The notes under the pieces are model-generated. The model searched no databases. It was not told the origin of the DNA and saw nothing but the letters and a program-made list of their open reading frames with translations. From Victivallis sp. Marseille-Q1083 (GTDB taxonomy: Bacteria; Verrucomicrobiota; Lentisphaeria; Victivallales; Victivallaceae), in NCBI RefSeq assembly GCF_903645315.1, contig NZ_CAHJXL010000001.1:3007501-3071500 (forward strand): 64,000 nucleotides of DNA, written 5' to 3'. The translations under genes were made by a program, and so were the position numbers. Shown piece after piece: positions 52,050-60,506 of this stretch (positions are counted from its first letter, which is position 1; every line of letters begins with the position of its first letter).

Positions 52050-52487
52050 ATGAAAACGAATCGTTATCAGCCGGATTTTCCGGTGCGCGCCGCTGCCGTG
52101 ATTCGGAATGGCGGCAGCGAATCCGCGGTGGCGCAGGCGCTGGGCATCACTTTGACCGCACTGAAAAGGTATCGGCAATTGCACGCCGAATTCGAAACGG
52201 CGTTTTGGCCGGGCGAAACCGCCGACCGCGACGTGGAGCAGGCGCTGTTCAAACGGGCCAGGGGATTCCGTTATGAGGAAGTGCAACTGGAAGAGCTGGT
52301 CGACCGGGAGGGGAAGGTGCTGGAAACTCTGAAAAAACGGACCGTCGTCAAAGAGGTGCCGCCGGATCTGCGGGCCGTGCTGTTCTGGCTGACCAACCGC
52401 TGTCCGGAGCGTTGGAAGGAGAAGGGAGCCGGCCCGGCGGGCATTGAGGAATCCTATGCGTTCGATGAAGCCGACGAGCGGTTGTGA
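52050..52487 (+). CDS. Orphan phage terminase small-subunit-like protein
   Basis: The 145-residue protein has a helix-turn-helix (about 18-45: GGSESAVAQALGITLTALKR), then VEQALFKRARGFRYEEVQ and PPDLRAVLFWLTNRCPERWK, a pattern I know from terminase small-subunit-like proteins of phages and prophages. The frame is open from 51771 but the ATG at 52050 has AAGGAG upstream. No other phage genes are near, so it is a lone survivor or a domesticated DNA-binding protein. Confidence 0.6.
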   Translation: MKTNRYQPDFPVRAAAVIRNGGSESAVAQALGITLTALKRYRQLHAEFETAFWPGETADRDVEQALFKRARGFRYEEVQLEELVDREGKVLETLKKRTVVKEVPPDLRAVLFWLTNRCPERWKEKGAGPAGIEESYAFDEADERL

Positions 52488-52610
52488 AATTCGCCCGGTT
52501 TATTCGCCGCGGCCGGAGGCTTGACATAAAATGAAAAAATTCGCTGCCGGTCATTGAAAATAAGCGGGAAAAGAAGTATTATTGCACGATAATACTCAAC
52601 GACGGGGGCG

Positions 52611-53855
52611 ATGATGAAATGGTCTGGCGGAATTTGGGTCGGAATCGGCGTGTTCGGATTACTGCTGCAGTTGCCGCTGGCAGCCGGTTCGGTTTTTGAG
52701 GAGCAGATGGCCGATAGCGTCGCCTGGGGCGGCGATGAAAATGCGTTGGTGGCGAATGAAACGCTCGACGGCCGGCCGGTTTTGAAGTTCACTTTGCCGG
52801 GGCGGCGCCATTGTCAGTTCAACGGCAACGCCGTCGGCAAAAATGCGCTGAAGTTGGAAATCCAACGGCTCGATACCGATTTCTGGTTGACGATCCGGCT
52901 GGGCAGCCGGCCCTATTACGATTGTTTCAGCGCCATGGTGCCGATCGCCGGTGAAGGATGGCAGACGGTGATCGTTCCGTTCGAGCAATTCCTGCCGGGG
53001 TTCGATGTCGTCTACAGTTCGCCGTCGCCCCTGGCGCCGGAGGCGGTGATCCGCGGGAAAATCGGCGGCGCGATTCTGCCGCTGGAAGAACTCAATACCG
53101 TCACTTTCGGTTCCTACTGGCAGATCAGCCACCGCAATGAGCCGATCGCGCCGTATTCGTTCCTGGTCCGTAATATCGAACTGGCGGCGATCGGGGAAGG
53201 GGAACGCCCGGCCGGTGCGGTTGAGCCGGAACGCAGCCGGACGCTTGATGAAGTGGTGAAAAAAATGGCGGCCGGCGAGGCGGTGACCATCGATTGCATC
53301 GGCGATTCCATCACCGCCGGCACTTCGGTGGAGCAGCCGGAACGGAACGCCTATCCGAGTTTGCTGCAGGCGCAGTTGCGCCAAGCATTCGACAATGAGC
53401 AAATTGTCGTCCGGAATCTCGGTGTCGGCGGCGCTTTCAGCTTCGAGTTGCGGCTGTGGGCGCAACGCGATTTGACCGAGTTTCCGGCCGATCTGGTGAC
53501 GGTGATGGTCGGCTTCAACGACCGCATCTACAACGTCGACCGGGAAATTTACCGCCAGGCTATGCTCGATTACGTCGACCGGGTGCGGCATTCCGCCGCC
53601 GTGGCGCCGGCGCTGGTGCTGCTGACTCCGTCGCCGGGCTTGGGCGACCGTTATCATACCCAGGATGAGCTGGCTGAGGCGATCCGGACGATCGGCGTAG
53701 AGAAGCAACTGCCGGTCGTTGACGTTTCCGCCGCGTTCCAGGCTTTGCCGATGGAGGAATTCGAATCGTTGATGGCGGATTTCGCCCATCCGAACAAGCG
53801 CGGTCAGGCGCTGATCGCCGACCGGCTTGCCGCGCTGTTTCGGCAAGCCCGCTGA
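52611..53855 (+). CDS. Secreted SGNH/GDSL hydrolase with N-terminal carbohydrate-binding-like domain
   Basis: The 414-residue protein has a signal peptide (about 1-24), an N-terminal beta-sandwich (about 25-205) like carbohydrate-binding modules, and an SGNH domain. The blocks are IGDSITAGTS (Ser233), NLGVGG, GFND and DFAHPN (Asp390, His393). Such enzymes remove acetyl groups from polysaccharides or hydrolyse lipids. ATG codons at 52611 and 52614 are both possible. It is a single gene; a role in glycan use is inferred. Confidence 0.82.
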   Translation: MMKWSGGIWVGIGVFGLLLQLPLAAGSVFEEQMADSVAWGGDENALVANETLDGRPVLKFTLPGRRHCQFNGNAVGKNALKLEIQRLDTDFWLTIRLGSRPYYDCFSAMVPIAGEGWQTVIVPFEQFLPGFDVVYSSPSPLAPEAVIRGKIGGAILPLEELNTVTFGSYWQISHRNEPIAPYSFLVRNIELAAIGEGERPAGAVEPERSRTLDEVVKKMAAGEAVTIDCIGDSITAGTSVEQPERNAYPSLLQAQLRQAFDNEQIVVRNLGVGGAFSFELRLWAQRDLTEFPADLVTVMVGFNDRIYNVDREIYRQAMLDYVDRVRHSAAVAPALVLLTPSPGLGDRYHTQDELAEAIRTIGVEKQLPVVDVSAAFQALPMEEFESLMADFAHPNKRGQALIADRLAALFRQAR

Positions 53856-54006
53856 TTGCGCTGATAAACGCCGGTCATCTCTTCCTGCCCAAAAAATATT
53901 CGCCCCCGACGCGTATCCGGCGCGGTTCAGCGGGCGGATGCCGCCGGCCGCTCCGGTGACGCCGGAATGATCTTTCCCGGCAATTCACCAGCCCGGATTT
54001 TTTCGA

Positions 54007-54049
54007 ATAAAAAATGCTCCGGGACGTTTCCGCGTCGTCCGGAGCATTT
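54007..54049 (-). terminator. Terminator of the etf-acd-rpoZ-purE operon
   Basis: On the minus strand AAATGCTCCGG (complement of 54039-54049) pairs with CCGGAGCATTT (complement of 54012-54022), followed by TTTTATT. It lies 19 bases after the purE stop. Confidence 0.75.
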
Positions 54050-54067
54050 CACTGGCGGATGGATCGA

Positions 54068-54592
54068 TCAGGCTTTGACTGCCATCGGCGTCAATTCCTG
54101 CTGCAGCGCCGCATCCATCTCCGCAATTTTGGCGGTCTGCTGACGGCGGAATTCTTTCAGTTTGCCGGCCAGCTCGGCATCGCCGAGCGCCAGGATGGCG
54201 GCGGCGTACAGCGCGGCGTTTTTGCCGCCGGCTTTGCCGGCCGTAACGGTCGCCACCGGAATGCCCGGCGGCATCTGGACGGTCGCCAGCAAAGCGTCAA
54301 GCCCGTTGAAGGGCTCCGAGGCCACCGGAATGCCGATGACCGGCAGCGTCGTATGCGCGGCGATGACGCCGGCCAGATGTGCCGCCATACCGGCCGCACA
54401 GATGATCACCTGAATGCCGTTTGCCGCCGCCTGCGCCGCAAATTGCGCCGCGATTTCCGGCGTCCGGTGCGCTGACATCACCCGCGCCGTATAGGCGATG
54501 CCGAACTCTTCGAAAACCTGGAAAGCGCCCTGCAGAATCGGCAGGTCGCTTTTGCTGCCCATCAGCACGGCGATTTTTGCTTGCTTTTCCAT
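54068..54592 (-). CDS. purE: N5-carboxyaminoimidazole ribonucleotide mutase
   Basis: PurE moves the carboxyl group of N5-CAIR to give CAIR in purine synthesis. The 174-residue protein has [21 protein letters not shown] (catalytic His), [14 protein letters not shown] and [20 protein letters not shown], all diagnostic. Length is normal. It is the last gene of the operon that begins at etfB; purK is not in the window. A terminator follows. Confidence 0.95.
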   Translation of the reverse strand: MEKQAKIAVLMGSKSDLPILQGAFQVFEEFGIAYTARVMSAHRTPEIAAQFAAQAAANGIQVIICAAGMAAHLAGVIAAHTTLPVIGIPVASEPFNGLDALLATVQMPPGIPVATVTAGKAGGKNAALYAAAILALGDAELAGKLKEFRRQQTAKIAEMDAALQQELTPMAVKA

Positions 54593-54646
54593 GGGAATTT
54601 CCTTTAAAATGACGAGGCCGGACTGCCGGAGCGGTCCGGCGGGAAC

Positions 54647-54910
54647 TCAGTGGCGTTCCTGCCGATTTTCCGGCAAAGTCATATCTTTGCCGTCGGCGAC
54701 GGCTTCGCCGCCCGGCTGCCCGTCGAAATCATAGGAAATCAGTCCTTCGGCGATTTCCAGCAGCGCGACGTCCAGTTGATTGTCCGAGTCGCACTTGACC
54801 ATCGGCCGGGCGCCCATCGATAGCTGTTTGGCCCGTTTGGCGGCGACGACCGATAAAATCTGCGGATCGACGATCTGCTTCTTGGCGCGGTCGAGATAAC
54901 TGTTGTTCAT
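54647..54910 (-). CDS. rpoZ: DNA-directed RNA polymerase omega subunit
   Basis: Omega helps assemble and stabilise RNA polymerase. The 87-residue protein has SYLDRAKKQIVDPQILSVVA and AAKRAKQLSMGARP, the conserved core, then LLEIAEGLISYDF. GGAAGGAG lies 8 bases before the ATG at 54910. It lies in a metabolic operon between an acyl-CoA dehydrogenase and purE; more often it follows gmk. Confidence 0.82.
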   Translation of the reverse strand: MNNSYLDRAKKQIVDPQILSVVAAKRAKQLSMGARPMVKCDSDNQLDVALLEIAEGLISYDFDGQPGGEAVADGKDMTLPENRQERH

Positions 54911-55000
54911 GGTGTTTGCTCCTTCCACAAAAGTGATGGAAAACGGAACGTCCGTCCGGCTCGCAAGGGTTGGCCGGAGGACGCTCCTGTCAAAAAAGAA

Positions 55001-56719
55001 TTAATATTCGATCACTTCACGATGACTGTCGATGACGCTGACGTCATCGCTCATCACCCGCAAATGACGCTTGGTGAATTCCGGTACCGCATCCAGGATG
55101 TAGCGTTCGGCCAGCACCACCCGTTCGGCGTCATGGCAGGCATCGCGCAGCATCAGCAGACCGACGAACACGTAGGTTTCCATGTCCACCAGATGGCGAG
55201 CCATCAGGTCGTGGTATTCCGGACAACGCTTGTCGGCGACGAATCTGACCGCTTCGAGATGCTTGGCGTAGAGTTCGCCGAGCATTTCCTTCAAGCGCGC
55301 CAGTTTGCCGGTATAGGGCAGCGCGAAGAGTTCGGCGATCCGTTTGTCGTTGTCGCGCTGAATGACTCCGCCGATGGCGGCGACGACCTGCAACTGTGTG
55401 GTGCCTTCGTAAATATTGGTGATGCGGGCATCGCGGTAGAACCGTTCGGCATTGAAGTCGCGCATATAACCGGTGCCGCCGTGAATCTGGATGCTGTCGT
55501 AAGCCACCTGATTGGCGATTTCGGTGGACAGCGCCTTGCACATCGGCGTCAACACCGCGGCAACGCGGTTGTAATATTTCTGGGCGGCGCGGTCCTCGGG
55601 GGAAACCGTCTCGCTGTGCTCGACCAGATGATTGTAGCCGTTGCGCAAATCGACGGCGCGGGTGGTTTCGTACAGCAGCGTGCGGGCCGCCAGGATCTTC
55701 GACTTCATCGAGCAGAGCATGTCATAAATCGCCGGGAACTGGTCGATGCTTTTCTTGAACTGTTCGCGCTCCGAAGCGTATTTGCGCGCTTCGCGGTAGG
55801 CTGCTTCGGCGACGCCGAGCGCCTGGGCGCTGATCGCGACGCGGGCGCCGTTCATCAGCGACATCACATAACGGGTCAGGCCGCGGCGGCGCTGGCCGCA
55901 GAGCTGCGCCGGCACATCGTTGTACTGCAGCTCGCAGGTGGCGACGCCGTGGATGCCGAGTTTGTTTTCAATGCGGCGGACGACCAGCTTCGGACCGGCT
56001 TCGCAGATGAACATCGACAGCCCGCGGCCGTCGGTGGTGTTGTCCTCGGAACGGGCCAGCACCAGATGCACCTGGGCACAGCCGTTGGTGATGAAGCGCT
56101 TCATGCCGTTCAGGTACCACTGACCGGTCTTGGGGTCCTGCCAGGCGCGCAGCCGGACCGATTGCAGATCCGACCCGGAATCCGGTTCGGTCAGGTCCAT
56201 CGAGCCGTCGACTTCGCCGGTGGCGAAACGGGGCAGGAATTCCTGGCGCTGTTCTTCGCTGCCGAATTCGCAGATGGTTTCGGCGATGTCCTGCAATCCG
56301 AACAGGTTCTGCAAGCTGGCGTCGGCACGCGACACCATCTCGGTCATCATCGTGTAGATGGTCACCGGAAAATTCAGCCCGCCGTACTGGTGCGGCAGCA
56401 TGACGCCCATGACATCGGCCTTGGCCAGGTCGGCGAGGTTCTGCCGGGTCAGCGGATGATAGGTCACGACGCCGTCGGCAAAATGCGGACCTTCCTGATC
56501 GACGGTGCGGGAGCGCGGTTCGATGTTGTCGCCGCAGATTTCACCGATGACATCGAGCAGCCGGCGGTAGTTGTCCATCGCGTCGGCATAATCGGTGGGA
56601 GCGGTTTCGAATTGCTCGGCGAACGTGTAATTCGCTTCGCGCAGTTTCACCGCTTCGGCCAGGTCGAGGTGGTCGAGCGTGAACTGAAGGTCGCGGTTGT
56701 CTTTGAAAAAGTTAGCCAT
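55001..56719 (-). CDS. Acyl-CoA dehydrogenase family protein
   Basis: The 572-residue flavoenzyme has an N-terminal region, the FAD-binding TEPDSGSDLQSV segment (about residue 185), and QIHGGTGYMRDFNAERFYRD with YEGTTQLQ, which carries the likely catalytic Glu. It oxidises an acyl-CoA and passes electrons to the electron-transfer flavoprotein encoded just upstream. The C-terminal extension after about residue 465 is longer than in short-chain enzymes. The substrate (for example butyryl-, glutaryl- or crotonyl-type CoA) cannot be told. Confidence 0.88.
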   Translation of the reverse strand: MANFFKDNRDLQFTLDHLDLAEAVKLREANYTFAEQFETAPTDYADAMDNYRRLLDVIGEICGDNIEPRSRTVDQEGPHFADGVVTYHPLTRQNLADLAKADVMGVMLPHQYGGLNFPVTIYTMMTEMVSRADASLQNLFGLQDIAETICEFGSEEQRQEFLPRFATGEVDGSMDLTEPDSGSDLQSVRLRAWQDPKTGQWYLNGMKRFITNGCAQVHLVLARSEDNTTDGRGLSMFICEAGPKLVVRRIENKLGIHGVATCELQYNDVPAQLCGQRRRGLTRYVMSLMNGARVAISAQALGVAEAAYREARKYASEREQFKKSIDQFPAIYDMLCSMKSKILAARTLLYETTRAVDLRNGYNHLVEHSETVSPEDRAAQKYYNRVAAVLTPMCKALSTEIANQVAYDSIQIHGGTGYMRDFNAERFYRDARITNIYEGTTQLQVVAAIGGVIQRDNDKRIAELFALPYTGKLARLKEMLGELYAKHLEAVRFVADKRCPEYHDLMARHLVDMETYVFVGLLMLRDACHDAERVVLAERYILDAVPEFTKRHLRVMSDDVSVIDSHREVIEY

Positions 56720-56745
56720 TTTTTACATTATCTCCTTCGTCGCAC

Positions 56746-57768
56746 TTACGCCTTGGCCTTGAAGGCTTTGATCATTTGCGGGATTACCGTGTTCAAATCG
56801 CCGACGATCGAGTAATGCGCCACCGAGAAGATCGGCGCATGCGGATCGGTGTTGATGGCGATGATCTTTTTGGACTCATCCATGCCGGCGCGGTGCTGGA
56901 CCGAACCGGAGATGCCGCAGGCGATGTACAACTTCGGACGCACCGTCACTCCGGTCTGTCCGACCTGGTAGTCATGGCCGATCCAGCCGGCGTCGACGGC
57001 GGCGCGGGAAGCGCCGACTTCGCCGCCGAGCACGTCGGCGAGTTCGCGGATCAGCTTGAAATTCTCCTTGCTGCCGACGCCGTAGCCGCCGGCGACGATG
57101 ATCTGGGCGCCTTTGAGGTCGACTTCCTTGTCCTCGCGAACCCGTTCCAGCACTTTGATGACGGTTTCGGCGTCGCTCAACTGGGCGGCGACTTTGACCA
57201 GCTTGCCTTTGCGCTTGAAGTCCGGCTCGGTCATCTTCATAACGCCTTCGCGGACGGTGACCATCTGCGGATCGTCCCAGGTGTTGACGATCGTGGCGAT
57301 GATGTTGCCGCCGAAGGCCGGACGAATCTGCATAAGCTTGTTGGAGTAGAATTTCTTGTTGACTTTATCGTCGAAGTCGTCGATCTGCAGATTGGTGCAG
57401 TCGGCGGTCAGACCGGCGAGTTTTTCGGAGGCGACGCGCGGCGCCAGCTCGCGGCCTTTCAACGTCGCGCCGAACAGCAGGATGTTCGGTTTGTGGGCTT
57501 TGATCAAATCCATGATCACTTTGGCGTACGGCAGCACCGTGAACGGTTCGAGCCGGGCGTCTTCCACCAGCAGGACCGTATCGCAGCCGTAGGCGTACAG
57601 CGTGTCGACGCAGCCTTCGAGCTTGTCGCCCAGCAGCAGCGCCTCGACCTTCACGCCGAGTTTGTCGGCCAGTTCACGGCCTTTGCAGACCAGTTCCAGG
57701 CTGACGTCGGCGATCTTGCCGCCTTCCTGTTCGATAAAAACCCAGACATTTCCAATTTTTTCAGCCAT
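56746..57768 (-). CDS. etfA: Electron transfer flavoprotein alpha subunit
   Basis: The 340-residue EtfA has an N-terminal domain and a C-terminal FAD-binding domain with IIVAGGYGVGSKENF, VGASRAAVDAGW, YQVGQTGVTVRPKLYIACGI and SVQHRAGM, all conserved. The start at 57768 (MAEKIGN) is 6 bases from the etfB stop and has AGGG upstream. With EtfB it shuttles electrons from the acyl-CoA dehydrogenase, or may take part in electron bifurcation. Confidence 0.93.
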   Translation of the reverse strand: MAEKIGNVWVFIEQEGGKIADVSLELVCKGRELADKLGVKVEALLLGDKLEGCVDTLYAYGCDTVLLVEDARLEPFTVLPYAKVIMDLIKAHKPNILLFGATLKGRELAPRVASEKLAGLTADCTNLQIDDFDDKVNKKFYSNKLMQIRPAFGGNIIATIVNTWDDPQMVTVREGVMKMTEPDFKRKGKLVKVAAQLSDAETVIKVLERVREDKEVDLKGAQIIVAGGYGVGSKENFKLIRELADVLGGEVGASRAAVDAGWIGHDYQVGQTGVTVRPKLYIACGISGSVQHRAGMDESKKIIAINTDPHAPIFSVAHYSIVGDLNTVIPQMIKAFKAKA

Positions 57769-57773
57769 GTCAA

Positions 57774-58670
57774 TCACCCTAAAGTATGGTCAGCAATGAG
57801 TTCGTGCATCAAGGCATTGATGCCTTCGACGGTCGGCTCGACCGACTTGGCTTCCCCGGCGGTCAGCACGACGCTTTGAATGTTTTTCACCTTGGTCGGC
57901 GAACCGGCCAGACCGGTGCGCTGCAGATCCGCCTGGACATCGGCGGCGGACCACTCGTGGATCAGCAGATTTTTGGCCTTGAGCTTTTCCAGCTCGGCTT
58001 CCAGCGCGCTGGCGTCGGTATAAGCGTTGTCGGCGTGCTCCTTCATCAGCTCCGAGGCGGTCCGGGCACGTTTGTATTTCATAATTTTGCGTCCGGCCAT
58101 CGGGCGCGGTTCATTGGCGTCGATGACTGTCAGCAGCACCGGCAGTTGACAGGAGAGAATTTCATAGCCGCCTTCAATCGCCCGGCGGGCGACGATCCTG
58201 TCGCCGTTCAGCTCCTTGACCTCTTCGACGTAGCAGATTTGCGGGATTTTGAGTTTTTCCGCCAACTGGGGGCCGACCTGGGCGGTATCGCCGTCGATTG
58301 CCTGGCGGCCGCAGAGAATCAAATCGAATTTACCGAGTTTGCAGGCGCAGGCGCTCAACGCATAGCTGGTCGCCAGCGTATCGGCGCCGGCGAAGGCCCG
58401 GTCTGTCAACAGATAACACTCGTCGGCGCCGCGGAACAGCGCGTTGCGCAATACTTCGACTGCCGCCGGCGGCCCCATCGTCGCGACGATGACTTTGGCG
58501 CCGTAACGATCCTTGAGCTGCAGCGCCAGTTCCAGCGCGTTCAGGTCCTCCGGATTGAAAATCGCCGGAAGCGCGGCCCGGTTCACCGTCCCATCCGGCT
58601 TCATGGCATCGCCGGTGATGTTCTGGGTATCCGGAACCTGTTTGACAAACACGAGTATGGTGTAACTCAC
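57774..58670 (-). CDS. etfB: Electron transfer flavoprotein beta subunit
   Basis: The 298-residue EtfB opens YTILVFVKQVPDTQ and has NPEDLNALELALQLKDRYG, LCGRQAIDGDTAQVGPQLAE and the ADP-binding region. The first codon is GTG with AAGGGAG upstream. A TGTGCTATAGT element (58730-58740, minus strand) is a candidate extended -10 box about 55 bases before the start. It is the first gene of the operon etfB-etfA-acd-rpoZ-purE. Confidence 0.93.
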   Translation of the reverse strand: MSYTILVFVKQVPDTQNITGDAMKPDGTVNRAALPAIFNPEDLNALELALQLKDRYGAKVIVATMGPPAAVEVLRNALFRGADECYLLTDRAFAGADTLATSYALSACACKLGKFDLILCGRQAIDGDTAQVGPQLAEKLKIPQICYVEEVKELNGDRIVARRAIEGGYEILSCQLPVLLTVIDANEPRPMAGRKIMKYKRARTASELMKEHADNAYTDASALEAELEKLKAKNLLIHEWSAADVQADLQRTGLAGSPTKVKNIQSVVLTAGEAKSVEPTVEGINALMHELIADHTLG

Positions 58671-58784
58671 AGTTTCGACTCCCTTATTTGGTTAAATATG
58701 GCTATGATTGAATTCGCAAATTAACTCACACTATAGCACAATCCGGCAAAATTCATAGCCCGGTCGCCGATTTTTTGCGAAGTT

Positions 58785-60506
58785 TTACCGGAACCACTTG
58801 GGAATGCCGCGGGCTCTTAACCGTTTGACCACCAATTCACGGCGTCGCAAAATGGTGTCCGCGTCGGCGGCGAGTCCGCGGTCCCGGTAGGGGACGCCGG
58901 CGGTGGAGCCGAGGATGATGTTCCACTCCTTGTCGCTCAACGGCGGCAGCGGCCCCCGGCGGGCAGCCAGCGTGCCGCCGCGTCTGCGGCCGAACGGAGT
59001 GGTTTCGCCGACGGCGAGGCCGGCGCGGTGCAGCGCGCCGCGCAACGGGTAGGCGCTGCAGTAGGTGACGATCCGGCCGTCGGCGGCGAGATGTGTTTTC
59101 AATTGGCGGATGAAGTCGTAGCTCCACAGTTCCGGGTTGACGTCGGGAGAGAAGCCGTCCATGAAGATCAGGTCGAAAACACCGGACAATTGCCGGATTT
59201 GCCGGCGGGCGTCGCCGAACAGCAGGTGCAGGGCGGCAAACCGCCCCTGCCAATATTGCCGTCGTTCCAGCGCCTTCAGAATTTCCCCTTCCCGGCTGTC
59301 GGCCGGATACAGCGGCAAAGCGGCGGCCAGCACCCGGCGGTCATTTTCCAGTGAAACGATGTCCAGCCGGCCTGTCCCGGCCTGTTCGGCGGCGGCCAGT
59401 GCGGTGAATGCGTTGACGCCGAGGCCGAAACCGATGTCCAGCAGCCGGAGACTCCGGCCCTGCTGCAATTGTTCCGGCAGGTTTACGGCCTCGATGAATT
59501 TCTTTTCCGCTTCGCTTCTGGCGCCGGCCAGCGAATGAAAATGCTGCCGGTAACGGGGATGGTACAAGGTGTAGCTGCCGTCCCCGGTGGCGACTTTCGG
59601 AAATAATTCCGGCGATTCCCGGGCGAATTCCCGGCGGAAGAATTCGAGGAACTGTCCTTTGCTCATCCACCATTTCGGCGCGATCAGCGCATCGGAAGCC
59701 GCGTCGCCGGTCAGGCGCATGACGATGCGTCCTTCCGGTTGGCGCCGCAGGAAATCGGCGGCGGCGGCGGCATATTCATATTCGTTGAGCAGACGAAGCT
59801 GCGTCCTGCGGCCCGGATCGCCGTACCAGGCGGCCAGCGGGCTGTTCTTCAATACCATCAACTGATGCAGTTTGACCGCCTGGAACGGCAGTTCGGCCAG
59901 CAATTCGGCACTCCGGCTCCACATCTCCGGCGTTTCCTGCGGCAAGCCGAGGATCAGGTGCGCCGCCGTCCGGAGCTGCCGTTCGGCCAGGCGCTGCGCC
60001 GCCAGTCTGACGGCGGCGAAATCGTGGCCGCGGCGGATCAACTGCAGCGTCCGGTCGTGGCAGGATTGGACGCCGAGTTCGACCCAGACTTCATAGCGCC
60101 GGTTGAGTTCGGCAAGGTAATCGAGCACCGGTTCGGGCAGGGCGTCCGGCCGGGTGGCGATGATGACCAGCCGGAAATCGGCCTGAGCGAGCACGGTTTC
60201 ATAGTAACTGCGCAGTTGTTCCACCGGAGCATACGTGTTGGTGAACGACTGGAAATAGGCGATGTAAGGCGGTTCGGCCCGGTAGCGCTGCCGGGCGAAA
60301 GCGATGCCGCGGGCGACTTGTTCCGGCAGTTGCAGCTGGCGGGCCAGGTGGCGGGCCCGGCTGCCGTCGGCGGCGCAGAACAGACAGCCGCCGCGCAGTT
60401 CCCGGTCCCGGTTCGGGCAGCCGAGCGCAAGATCGACCGGAATCCGGTAGAGCGGCTTGCCGTACCGGCCGGTCAGGTAGTCTTTGAAAAAAATCAGTTT
60501 CTTCAT
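58785..60506 (-). CDS. Fusion of a YhcC-like radical SAM protein with an MnmD-like tRNA methyltransferase
   Basis: Residues 1-310 match the TIGR01212/YhcC radical SAM family: GRYGKPLYRIPVDLALGCPN, with the iron-sulfur cysteines Cys30, Cys41 and Cys44, and GVQSCHDRTLQLIRRGHD. Residues 320-573 match MnmD, the methyltransferase domain of MnmC, with LYHPRYRQHFHSLAGARSEA, LLDIGFGLGVNAFTAL (SAM-binding) and FMDGFSPDVNPELWS. MnmD methylates the wobble uridine of tRNA as the last step to mnm5(s2)U. The YhcC half's role is uncertain; the fusion hints that it acts on tRNA. The start overlaps the serpin stop (ATGA). Confidence 0.88.
   Translation of the reverse strand: MKKLIFFKDYLTGRYGKPLYRIPVDLALGCPNRDRELRGGCLFCAADGSRARHLARQLQLPEQVARGIAFARQRYRAEPPYIAYFQSFTNTYAPVEQLRSYYETVLAQADFRLVIIATRPDALPEPVLDYLAELNRRYEVWVELGVQSCHDRTLQLIRRGHDFAAVRLAAQRLAERQLRTAAHLILGLPQETPEMWSRSAELLAELPFQAVKLHQLMVLKNSPLAAWYGDPGRRTQLRLLNEYEYAAAAADFLRRQPEGRIVMRLTGDAASDALIAPKWWMSKGQFLEFFRREFARESPELFPKVATGDGSYTLYHPRYRQHFHSLAGARSEAEKKFIEAVNLPEQLQQGRSLRLLDIGFGLGVNAFTALAAAEQAGTGRLDIVSLENDRRVLAAALPLYPADSREGEILKALERRQYWQGRFAALHLLFGDARRQIRQLSGVFDLIFMDGFSPDVNPELWSYDFIRQLKTHLAADGRIVTYCSAYPLRGALHRAGLAVGETTPFGRRRGGTLAARRGPLPPLSDKEWNIILGSTAGVPYRDRGLAADADTILRRRELVVKRLRARGIPKWFR

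Noticed and set aside
55022-58724. Long plus-strand frames over acd, etfA and etfB (597, 367 and 312 codons)
   Set aside because: They mirror strongly conserved genes on the other strand and have no family signature.
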